Positions 1 to 11,900 of a stretch of 64,000 nt of DNA are shown piece by piece (position 1 is the first letter of the stretch; the number at the start of each line of letters is the position of its first letter). The notes beneath the pieces are model-generated. The model saw only the letters and a program-made list of their open reading frames with translations. It was not told the DNA's origin and made no database searches. A program made the position numbers and the translations under genes. This DNA comes from Euptelea pleiosperma (taxonomy: Eukaryota; Streptophyta; Magnoliopsida; Ranunculales; Eupteleaceae): positions 38,334,674 through 38,398,673 of the forward strand of contig CM068546.1 in NCBI GenBank assembly GCA_035048495.1, given 5' to 3'.

Positions 1-462
1 ACAAATAATGGGTTAGTTTAAAATTAAAACAATTTTGGTACATTTGAAATAGAACTTATTTAATTAGAAAATGCAATTGTAATAAAGTTTAAGAAAGGCT
101 AGACTCAGATAAAATTAGTCTAAAAGTTACGAAAAAGAAAAACCAAAAGAGGTATTAAAAAATTTAATATAATCAATAATTTGGTAAACTCGAATATGAA
201 GATAAACATTTACGAAGTTTATTAATTTTTATAATATGCCTTGACAATTGTTGCTTATAGATTTCCATTAAAATCCCCACAACAATGACTTCCCTGCTCA
301 TATCCTGATAAAAAGCCCATCACTACTAAATGGAGGTCTGAATTGACTGATGTTGAATAGTGGATGAGTTGTATATAGAGCAACTCTTCTGAAATGGCGT
401 CACATTGGAATCCATTCTAAGTGAGGATCCAACTAAAGAAATCCAAGAGTCTCATGGTTCAA
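1..462. other. AT-rich non-coding sequence, presumed SHBY intron 1
   Basis: I see no gene, repeat end or SHBY exon here. It is probably intron sequence, because the first visible SHBY exon is internal. The open frame starting at 405 only becomes LINE-like from about 463. Confidence 0.4.
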
Positions 463-2510
463 AAATGTTGGGGATGGGATTCAGTGAGAAGTGGAGGTCG
501 TGGATTAGGAAATGCATTTCGACTGCGTTATTTTCTATTTTAGTTAATGGGTCCCCAGCAGGTTACTTCAAGAGTTATAGGGGTTTGAGGCAGGGGGATC
601 CGTTATCTCCATTTCTGTTTACCGTGGTGGTGGAAGCTCTAGGGATTTTGATCACTAGAGCTGTGAGTATCGGAGAACTAGAGGGTTTTGAGGCAGTGCA
701 AGGTGCTTAGGTTATATCCCATTTGCAGTTTGCTGATGATACACTTGTCTTTGTCGGACCCTCTCTTCCCCAGGTCAAATTCCTCAGAGGTTTATTATGT
801 TGTTTTGAAGCGGTATCGGGGTTGCGAGTAAATTTAGCAAAAAGTAAAGTGTATGGTGTGGGTGAAGTGGAGAATATTTCGATTTTGGCAAGTATTCTTG
901 GGTGCAGTATTGATAGTTTGTCAATGACGTATTTGGGACTTCCGTTGGGGGCATCTTACCGATCGAAGGCTATATGGGATCCTGTGATAGAAAGATTCGA
1001 GAGACGTTTAGCTTTGTGGAAGACGAGATATTTGTCCAAAGGGGGGAACTTGGTTTTGATCAAGAGCGTCATATCGAGTTTGCCTATTTACTATCTGGCT
1101 TTGTTTTCGATCCCAAGTCGTGTGGCACGTGTTCTGGAAAAATATACGGGGGACTTCTTGTGGCATGGCAAGGTAGATTCTAACAAGATTCATCTGGTAT
1201 CTTGGAAGTCTATGTGTAAGTCAAAGGTTAATGGAGAATTGGGTATCAAAAATATAAAAACAATGAATAAGGGACTCTTGGGTAAAAGGCTATGGAGGTT
1301 TGGGGTGGAGACTTCCAATTTTTGGCGTAAGGTTACTGCGGGCAAATACGGAGAGGAAATATACGGATGGGAGAGTGATGAGGTTTGTAGGGCGTATGGT
1401 TGTAGTGTGTGGAGGGGCATTATGAAGACATCAGAGAACTTCAACAAAGGCATTCGATTTGGAGTTGGATTAGGGGAAATAATCATATTCTGGAAGGATG
1501 TTTGGTGCGGAGAAGCTTCATTCCAAATTGATTTTTTTTTTTTTTGATAGGTATCATTCCAAAATGATTTCCCGGTATTATTTTCTCTATCTGAGAGAAA
1601 TTCTTGGTCTGTTCGGGGGCGGGGGGAGGTTATGGGACGGGATTTCGGCTTCAGGCGGAATCTTAATGATTGGGAAATAGAGCCCCTTACTAGATTGCTT
1701 TCCCGGTTGAATGATTATCATCTACAGCCTTTGGTTCAAGATAAGTGGATATGGATCTTGACAAAGGGAGGTTTGTTCTCAGTCTGTTCATTCTATGAGG
1801 GTATCGACAGATCTCTCGGCAATTGATATCTCGTTTCGTTGGTCTGGTGCACGAAAGTTCCGAAGAAAATCACGTTTTTTGTGTGGCTAACTTCTTTGGA
1901 GAAAATTTTGACAGTGGATCATTTAATCTCTAGAGGCTTTTACATTATTGATTACTGTTCGATTTGCAAGCGATATGGGGAATTTGTTAATCACCTCATG
2001 TTACATTGCGCAGTTGCCAGGGAGTTATGGTCTTTTTTTCTTATGGAGTTTTGAATGAACTGGGTGATGCTGAGTTCATTTATGGAGCTTCTCGTTAGTT
2101 GGAACACCAAAGCATTTTTGTTGAGAGGACATATTCAATGGACGATGTTGCCCTTTGTGATCGCCTGGGGTATATGGAAGGAGAGAAACCAGAGAACCTT
2201 CGAAGATAAAAGTGGAGATTTGCCCTCGATTATTTTCAGCATTAAGGGGTTGATTTTCCTTTGGTCTAAGGTGTTTGCGGAGTGCAAGTGGATTTTTTTT
2301 GAAGATTTAAGATTTCGTTGGGATACTCTTTGTTCTAGGGATGTTTGATGAGAGATTTTTCCCCGGTTTGCTTTTAATGTTTCAATTTCTTTTTGTTGCT
2401 TTTATTGTTTGTCCTGATTTTGTCTACTGTAGGTCACCTCGACTTCTTTAGCTGATCGATTGTATTGATTGGTTTTTACCTTATTAATGAAGTTTATACT
2501 TATAAAAAAA
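463..2510 (+). mobile_element. LINE A, 5'-truncated L1-type element
   Basis: Sense-strand remnant of a non-LTR retrotransposon ORF2. It begins in the RT palm ([17 protein letters not shown]), then [13 protein letters not shown], the catalytic LQFADDTLVF and [17 protein letters not shown]. The zf-RVT knuckle reads CSICKRYGEFVNHLMLHC, and the C-terminus contains WGIWKERNQRTFED. Stops at 708-710 and elsewhere plus frameshifts make it dead. The 3' end is an AATGAAGTTTATACTTATAA-type tail running into A8 near 2510. No clear TSD found. Confidence 0.85.
1518..1570 (-). repeat. 19-bp antisense LINE-tail micro-insertion with 17-bp TSD, inside LINE A
   Basis: The 17-mer at 1518-1534 is repeated at 1554-1570 with one mismatch. 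Between them lies T11 followed by GATAGGTA, the reverse complement of the CTATCAAAA-type ends of LINEs in this window. The parent reading frame (FQNDFPVLFSLSERN) needs only one copy of the 17-mer, so this looks like insertion of little more than a tail. Confidence 0.6.
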
Positions 2511-2892
2511 ATGCTGATCTCATTCCAATCACCATTTACCAAAACTGTTTGGAGTCACATCCTAGTACTAAATTTGTTACTCAAATAGGGAGTATCATTT
2601 GGCTTTTTGGTTTTAAAGCTTCTTAAATCATTCATGTACCTTCCTGTTTCTCTCATTGATGTACTGTTATTATCTCTACTGATTATTTATTCGAGAGGCA
2701 CGGCCGTTTTAGGCATGCTTCTTCGTACATTTTACTTTTGAGTTTTGTCCACATTAATCCACCAAGGTGAATTGAAGCAGCTTTCTACTGACTCGATATA
2801 AGTGATAAAATAATCCATTTTAGCAACATGTTCTTCAACTTTGTGGTCCATGTTGATAAAGACATAATTGCTCACCCCCTCTTTTTTTGTAG
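2511..2892. other. Intron sequence before SHBY exon 2
   Basis: No TE or RNA gene recognised. It ends in a polypyrimidine tract (CCCCCTCTTTTTTTG) and the AG acceptor at 2891-2892. Confidence 0.5.
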
Positions 2893-2974
2893 GTTTTGCA
2901 TTTGCTTCGAAAATATTTGGGTGAATATGTCCATGGACTATCGGTAGAAGCTCTAAGAATCAGTGTCTGGAAAG
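2893..2974 (+). CDS. SHBY: SHBY exon 2 (first visible)
   Basis: Encodes [17 protein letters not shown] and the rest of the first chorein strand, ending in VWK plus one base of a split Gly codon. Acceptor tgtag at 2888-2892, donor gt at 2975. It starts in phase 0 on Val, so the usual MFEAH-like start must be on an upstream exon. Confidence 0.92.
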
Positions 2975-5900
2975 GTTCGTATCTTAACTTTCAGCTGTTT
3001 GTACGATGTTGTGATTTTATGATTTCCATGTATCCTTTCTTTCAGTTAACTGCAATTTGAATAATCATTTCTTGTGGAAGTCAAATTGTATTACATTATT
3101 AGGTTGTGTTGGCATAAGGCTCTAATGATGATGATGTATCAAGGTGTTTTCTTTTTTTGGTATATTTCTCTGTTCTTTGCAATCAGATTGTTGTTTTGTC
3201 TCTGTTTTCTTGTCTTTTTCATATCTTTCAACTGTGTTTTCTTTAGATAAGTATATCTTTTTTGATGAGGTAGAATTCATTAAAAGAAAAGGAAAGATAC
3301 AAGCATAAAGAGAGAGGACCTCCTCTAAAACAAAGGAAAAAGCGAACAAGGAAGAACTAAGTGCCCCTAATCATAATGGAGTCCCATCTAAACACCAGGT
3401 CCTCAAAGGACAACCCTTTGCACTCCTCAAAGAACTTTGACCAAAAGAAGAGAAGCGCCTTGATAGATAGAATGATATTAAAGTTAGAAGCCTCCTTCCC
3501 CTTGAAGACCCTTTTGTTCATCTCCTTCCAAATACCCCACCAAACCAAAAGGTAGAAGGCTCCACGGACGGCGACTGCAAAGGGGGAAACAAAGACTCGT
3601 CCAACTGCTCAAGCTATCAATGACATATTCGGGAAGAACCCAACTAATCCCGAAGGAGCCAAAGAAGAGACTCCAAATTTCCCATGCTATCTTGCAATAC
3701 AACAACAGATGATTAACCGACTCGGTTTCCTTGCACATAAAGCAATAATTAGCCATCACCCAATTCCTTTTGATGAGATTGTCTGTGGTGAGGATCTTCC
3801 CCAAAGAAGTGCACCACACAAATAAAGCCACTTTCGAGGGGACCTTAGACCCCCACACCCTGGCCTTCGGAAAGGAAAGGCTCCTGGCATAAATGGAAAA
3901 CGTCGAAGTGGATCTTGAACTCCTATCCAACATCTCATAGAACGAATGTACCAAGAAACGATCGTCGGACCTGCCCTTCCAACGGATGACATCCTCTCTA
4001 GAGCTATCTAGAGTCTCACCATCCAGTCTAAGAAGAAGGGCTGCCAAATCGGGGATTTCCCAATCAGTTAAGTTACGCCTGAAACCGAAGTCCCATGAAG
4101 AGGCTTAGATAAGTATATCTTTTAGCTGCGGTTTGATAATTCACTTACTGCCTTTTCATCTTTCCTTTTGGAGATATTTTGATTACTTGAAAATAGCCAC
4201 ATAATTGAGCCCTTCTTTTGTTCTTTGCTTTTATGATGCTGTTGTTATAGTGCTAATCTAGAATAAATTTACACGACTCTTTTCCAAAGTGAAAAATTGG
4301 ACATGGAACTCTGTGCAGTTTAGTTTGATGCATATGCATGATGCAACTATGGTTATTCTTGAATTCCTCTTCTTTTAAGAGCATCCTGATCCAATTTGGT
4401 TGGAATCCTTTTTTTTCTGGTGGGCAAGATGGGGATTAGGCGGACTTCTACTAGAAATTAATAAGCAGAAAGAATTGCAAATGCATATACGTACTGTCAC
4501 TAGTCATGTGAACATTTATCTACACTTTAACTGGAATCATATTTCAATTGCATTATTGGTCTCTTTTTTTAGCTAAAATATATTTGAATACTCACACATT
4601 TATACTTTGGTTCCAAGGCACAGTAGCTTGTGATGTTATAATTTCAGAAGGGGGTGATTCTATTTACTGTTCATGAATTTTGGCAAATTTGCCTTTTGAA
4701 AATGTTGGAGTGGTACTTAAGTCCACATTGTAGGATCCCAAACCCTGAGATGTGGTAGTTAATTAGGATTTCATGGAGAATGAGAGAAGAATTGGGATAA
4801 AGAGGGAATCGTACAGAGCAACATAACCTTTTCTCCACACGTCCCCTAAACCCTATCTATACTACTTCTAAATGTCAGTATCCTGAAAAAACTTTTTTTT
4901 CCTATTTTATCCTTGATTTTTTCTTCCTTTCCCCAAAATATCCCTCAGCCCCTACTTTCAATACACTTCTATCCTAAGACGTCTCTCCCTCTCCTTCATC
5001 TATAATCAATTTCTTACATGCCCCTTCTAAAATTCTTCTCTCTCCATCTCCTTCACTCCTTCCTATTTTATCCCTGATTTTTTCCTATTTTTCCTAAAAT
5101 ATCCCTCAGCCCCTACTTTCAATACACTTCTACCCTAAAATGTCTCTCCCTCTCCTTCATCCAAGGTTTAAAGGAGACCGGTATAACGGTATAACGGACT
5201 GGGGGCGTTACCATTTTTTCCATTATAACGGAAAACATTAATAACGGAAAATAATGGGAAAATAACGGAAAATAAAGGAAAAAAACGGATCTTAAAATCT
5301 TTTTTATTGTTGTTGTAAATAACGGGCGTTATTTACGTTATAAAGGAAAATAACGGTTATAACGGCCATTATTTTAAAAACGGCCAGCTTTCTTTTTCTA
5401 AAATGCAATAATAAAAATTTATTAGGCAATATGAGCCACGTGGCACACTATTAGAGGACTCTAACCATATGGATGTTTGGCTAATCCTTAGGTGGACCCA
5501 CAAACCAAAATTCAGCCCGATTAGTGATTTCTAGGCGTTGGACTGAAATTATTTTCGTGGGTTGATTTTAACCGTTGGAAATTTGACATTATTGATCAAT
5601 ATTTGAGGTACAAAGATCAAGTGGTTTGAAATCACTAATCAAGTTGATTTTTTGGTTTGTCCTCTGAGTTTCCCACGTGGCTTATTTTGTACCATGACAG
5701 GTGGGAAAAAAAAAACGTAGCCTTAAAATTTTAAGGGAAAAAATGTAACAAGGTATGCCTGAAACTGTTTCATTTGCGGAAACAGCATTTTTTGTAGTCA
5801 CTACTATGATCTGGGCCCACTGACCGCATGGATGTTTATTGCACCCCTTGGTGGATATACAGACCAAAAATCACCCTGATTGGTAATCATAACCATTAGA

Positions 5901-8900
5901 TTTTAACATTTTTTAGCACTTTTTAAGGCGTTCTTATAGCCGTTGAATGCAACCATTTTTTGAGTACTAAAACCAATGGCTAAAAACCATTAAACAAGCG
6001 GATTTTTGGTATGAATGTCTATTGAGGTGTCGGCTAAACATCCATGCCGTCAATGGGCCCAGATGGCAGCAGTGACTACCAAAATTGCCACTTCCGCAAA
6101 TGAAAAGATCTCGGGTATACCTTGTTACATCACGACCCAATTTTAAATCCCATGCAAGCCTTTTGAAATGACAATTGAGCATCAATTCTCACTGAAAAGC
6201 CTATAAGCCTACCCTAAAATGAGCAAGACTTGCCTGTCAGGTAGCCACCTGACCACCCACAATATAAGCTACGTGGCAATTTATTAGAGGACACTGACCG
6301 TATAGATGTTTGTCCAATCTGTAAGTGGAACTACAAACCAAAAATCAGCTTGATTAGCGATTTCACACCGTTGGATCTTTATACGGAAATAATGGTAAAT
6401 AATGCTCAAATTCCTATGGTTAAAATCAACCAACGAAATGATTTCAACTAACGCTTAGAAATCACTGATCAGATTTATTTTGGGTCTGTAGGTCCACCTA
6501 GGGATTGGCCAAACATCTATACGGTCAGTGTCCTCTAATAAATTTCCACGTGGCTTATATTGTGGGTGGTCAGCCAAGTCTTGCTCCCCTAAAACAATCA
6601 ACTCCTTTTGCAGAAGCATACAGTAACCTACCCTAAAAAAAACTTACACTGAATAGAGTAAGACTTTGATGACATGCAGGGCCCTATCATCAAGGCCGAT
6701 GACAGGGTGCAATAGGAGCCATGTGGCATACTCTTAGAGGACTCTGACCGTATGGATGTTTTTCCAATCCCTATATTGATCTACAAACAAAAAATCAGAT
6801 TGATTTGTGATTTCAAAGCTTTGGATCTTTGTACCTCAAATAATAGTCAATAATGCTCAAATTTCCCACGGTTAAAATTAACCCATGAAAAGAATTCCAA
6901 TCCACTGCCTAGAAATTACTAATCGGGCTGATTTTTGGTTTGTAGGTCCACTTAATGATTGGCCAAACATCCATACGGTCAGAGTCCTCCAAGAGTGTTC
7001 CACGTGGCTCATATTGTGCTTTGTCATCGGCCTTGATGACAGGCCCTGTCATCAAAGTTTTATTCCACTGGATAGCCTACACGAGCTGCCTACAATAGCC
7101 TACCCTAATTAAATCAACTCCCTCTGCAAAATGTAAAATCCCACAGTCCCACCCATTTTTTGCTATAAATTATAATATCGGAAAATAACGGAAAATATCG
7201 GAATAAAACGGAAAATAACAAAAAATGTCGGCCATTATAATCAAGGTTTAAACAGAAATATGACCACGTTTTTTTCATTATAATGGCAGTTGTTTTAAAA
7301 TCTAAGTCATCATTTCCTCATTCTAACTCTTTTTCTTAACCTATTCCCAAAAACTCTATACACACTTAATCTATGCAATTAAAAGAATACATAGTTTTAG
7401 ATTTTATAAAACTTATGTTAAATACGAAGTAGGTTCATTGGATTCCTCAGTTCAACTCTAACTATCCACGTGCAATGCACGTGTGCACCTACTAGTATAT
7501 ATATATATATAACATAATAAGTAAGAACAAAGTTACTGAAATACCCCTAAGAAACGTTGGACTAGGGAGGAAGCCCCTGAACCCCGGTGGCCTTCGGCCT
7601 ACAACCCCTAGTGACCTTAGGCCAGTAAATTAATTACATTAACAATATTAACTAACAAGATGCATACCATTTCAAATTTCAAATTGAAATGGCCACGACC
7701 TTGGATTTAGGATGTGTTAGTGTGTACCTAAGGACCACATCACCCTTGGTGTGATCCTTAGGACCACTATAACACAACTTATTTTATTTTATTGGGAGCT
7801 ATCTTAAAGTTGGAGATTGGAGTATCATACTCGCATTAGTTGACTAGCATTAATTTTGCTAAAAGTTGTTCGCTAATTGATTTCCTTTCCCTTATAGGAG
7901 ATGTTATTCTAAGAGATTTGAAGTTGAAGGCAGAGGCACTAAATTCGCTAAGACTTCCTGTCACTGTTAAAGCTGGTTTTGTTGGAACTATAACATTAAA
8001 GGTACTTTTTCTTTGTCATCACATTTTAATTGGCTTTCACTTCGTATTTTTTCACACATGTTTGTTCTTATTCATTTGGAGTATTAAATTAACAGCATAT
8101 TAGATGATATTGTGCGTGGACACTGTTTGATGCATAGTTTTTGACTCTTGTAAATTGTCTTTACCATCCCAAGTTATTTTTTTACATGCACTTATGGGAT
8201 TGTACTAAAATTCTCCAGTTAAAGGGATTTATCATTTTTTCTTACATTTTCTGAAAATGCTACTGATAATTAATATCTATATGAACCAAATTTCCGAAGT
8301 CTGAGACATGGCAAGCAATTGTGAAGCAAAAAAGAAACGTAGCTGCATGGCGCAGCCACTTGACACATTCTGTTTTTCACAAAAAGAAAGAAAGGACAAG
8401 AGCTATGTTTGAGCCTTCATCAATCTTTAAACTAATTAGCAGTTTTATGTTTTGTTGCCATATTCGTGAACATGGTTTATGAGCTTCCCCAGAGATCCAC
8501 CTCTTTTTGTTTGTTTTGTTTTGTTTGAGAAGGGAATGGTTTTAGTAAAGGGGGAAAAAGCCTGCAAAGCAGAGAACGGAGGACAGAGGAGGCTACAAGG
8601 GGCAGCCTCCAGCAGAGGGGTAGGATACATACACGAGCCTAAGATGGCTACACAGCTTGGGAAGATCTAGAATGACTTCATCTCATTTGAAAATGATAAC
8701 TTTAAAATGAAGACCCTTAAACTCCTTCAGGATGGAAGATTAAAAATATAACAAAGCCTTGATTTTCTTTACGATCAACTCTAAAGCGCCTACTTTATTT
8801 TCAAAGATGCAACTAATCGTTTCATTCTAATTTACCCCATACATGGTGAACAAGAGGATTCTTCATAAGAGATGTGTTGTAATCTTGGATCGTAACCAGG

Positions 8901-11900
8901 ATAAGAGATTAGGGTTAGAGATGGAAGAGAGGAGAGGTGAAGAGAATAGGGGAAAGAGGAGAAATCGTGTAGAGCTTAGAATAGCCTACACGATTTCACC
9001 CAATATATATATTAAGTGAAGTTTTACAATATTACAAGGGCCCCCTGTAGAATATAAGATATTACAAGTAGGTTCCTGACAACACTCCCCCTCAGGCTGG
9101 TGCGAAGATATCTATCATGCCCAGCTTGGATAACAGGTGCTCTAAGATTCCTTTAGTAACACCTTTAGTTAACACATCTGCAACTTGATCAGTAGTATGG
9201 ACATACGGTGTGCAAATAAGTCCCTGACCAAGCTTTTCTTTGATGAAGTGATGGTCTACCTCAATGTGCTTTGTCCTGTCGTGTTGAACTGGATTATGAA
9301 CAATGCTGATGGCTGCTTTATTGTCACAATACAGCTGCATAGACCCTTTGACAGGATATCCGAGCTCACTGAGCATAGTCTTCAACCATAGAAGCTCACA
9401 TACACCATGAGCCATAGAACGGTACTCTGCTTCGGCACTGGAGCGAGCGACAACTGGTTGCTTTTTGCTGCGCCAAGACACTAGATTACCCCCCACATAC
9501 GTACAGTACCCTGATGTGGAACGTCTGTCAGTGACTGAACCTGCCCAGTCAGCGTCTGTATAAGCTTCAACTCGCAGGTGTCCATTCTTACTAAACAGGA
9601 TACCCTTCCCTGGAGCCCCCTTAAGATAGCGTAACACTCGGTGTGCTGTTTCAAGATGTGGAGAGCGAGGGGCATGCATGAACTGACTGATGACACTGAC
9701 CGCATATGCAATATCTGGTCGTGTCAGCGAAAGGTAGATGAGACGCCCAACAAGTCTCTGGAACTGGCCTGTATCAGCAATGGGATCCCCATCAACAAGA
9801 TTCAACCGATGTTGCTGCTCTATAGGCGTATCGGCTGGTTTAACTCCCAAGTTTCCCGACTCTCGAAGGAGATCAAGTACATACTTTCTTTGTGAGATGA
9901 ACACACCCTGCTTTGACCTAGCAACCTCAATGCCTAGAAAGTATCTCAAGGTTCCCAGATCCTTGATTTCGAACTCTGTGCCGAGGTATTTTTTCAATTT
10001 ACAAACCTCATCTGGGTCATCTCCTGTGACCACGATATCATCCACATACACAATAAGAGCAGTAAGACGACCTTGACTTCTCTTAATGAAAAGAGTGTGG
10101 TCCGCCTGACTCTGCGAGTAGCCAATCTTCTTGACTGCGGAACTGAACCTCTCGAACCAAGCCCTTGGTGATTGTATAAGCCCATACAAGGCTTTCTTCA
10201 GTCTGCACACAAGTTCCTTACTCCCAGTCGGACTGAACCCCAGAGGACCTGTCATGTAGACCTCTTCCTCTAGATCACCATGGAGGAAGGCATTCTTGAC
10301 ATCCAACTGGTGGAGGGGCCAAGAAAAATTTGCCGCTAGAGATAACAGAACTCGAACTGAGTTCATCTTGGCCACAGGAGCAAACGTCTCTTGGTAGTCA
10401 ATCCCATAAGTCTGTGTGTACCCTTTTGCAACGAGACGGGCCTTGTACCTGTCGATGCTTCCATCTGCTTTGTATTTCACTGTATATACCCACTTGCACC
10501 CCACGGGTTTCTTTCCTCTAGGCAATGGAACCAAATCCCAAGTACCATTCTTTTCTAGAGCTGCCATCTCCTCTAGCATGGCTGCTTTCCACTGAGGCTG
10601 GCTAAGGGCATCTGAGACACCGGATGGCAGAGCGACACTGGATAGGGAAGTAGCAAATGCCCTGTAGGATGATGAGAGCTGCTGATAGGGAACAAAGTGA
10701 GAGATAGGGTGCTTGGTAACACAGTTCCGAACACCCTTCCGATGAGCAATAGGTACATCAATGTCTATGGGAAGGATAGTAGAAGGAGCAACAGACATAT
10801 CATCATGAGGATCACTGAGGACACGATTACCTGGATCGAGTTGGATTTCCTAGCAATGAGCTTGGATGGTGGACTGTTTCTCTTTTTGACGTCGTCTGGC
10901 ATATGTCTTCAGCTGCGGATCCTATGGCACAGTGTCAGTAGGAGATAAGGACAAGGGTACAGGAGACTCATCAGGCAAATCAAGGGGTACTGGTTGAGGA
11001 ATCTCTCCCTGTGGAGGTATCGGACTCTCGTCAATACTCCCAAGCTCCCCCTGAAGAGAAGTCCGATCAACTGAGAAGAAGGGAAGACTCTCAAAAAATG
11101 TAACATCTAGAGAAACAAACCGACGACGGGTAGAGGGATGGAAACACCGATATCCCTTCTGAGTGGACGAATAGCCAAGGAACACACATCGAACGGCTTT
11201 CGGATCTAACTTGTCCTTCCTGTGATGGGCGTGAACATAGCAAACACAACCAAAGACCTTAGGTGGAATGGAGAACACAGGACAGAAAGGAAACAGGAGT
11301 GAAAGGGGAGACTTCGACCCCAAGACACGAGAAGGCATCCGATTTATCAAATAGGATGCCGTCAACACAGCGTCAGCCCAATAACCCTTGGGTACCCGAG
11401 TACCAAGAAGAAGTGCCCTAGCAACCTCCAGGACATGGCGATGCTTTCGCTCAGCGGTCCCATTCTGTTGAGGTGTATCGGCACATGAAGTCTGATGAAG
11501 AATTCCATGCTCTTCAAAGTAGGAGGCAAGGCCACTGTACATGTATTCCCCCCCATTGTCAGTGCGTAGGACTTTTAGGGTGGTGCCCAATTGATTGCAC
11601 ACCATTTTATGGAAGGGCTGAAAGATAGTATGCACATCATTTTTTGATTTCATAAGGTAGATCCAAGTGTAACGACTATAGTCATCCACAAAAACCACAA
11701 AGTAGCGAAAACCAAAGATAGAAGTGGTGGGATTGGGTCCCCAAACATCAGAGTGCACAAGCTGTAAAGGAAACGTACTTTTTTTATTACTGGTCGGAAA
11801 AGACACCCGACATTGTTTTGCAAGTACACAAATTTCACAGTTGAACTCAAAAAATGGAATAGACGCAAACTGAGGTAACAGACTCTTCATGACTGAAAGC

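Noticed and set aside
405..462. N-terminal part of the open frame at 405-710
   Set aside because: Only the part from about 463 resembles LINE RT; the first 20 codons are chance extension.
1531..1545. T-runs as RNA polymerase III terminators
   Set aside because: No A/B boxes upstream; T-runs of this kind here are antisense LINE tails.
2340..2352. ATGTTTGATGAG as a possible SHBY exon 1 start
   Set aside because: It is the end of the LINE A reading frame and has no GT donor in a suitable phase.
6885..7112. 75-codon frame
   Set aside because: It lies in the palindromic arm of foldback D and has no protein-like pattern.
9092..10798. 568-codon frame as a host gene
   Set aside because: It is Copia RT-RNase H within an element bounded by LTRs and a TSD.
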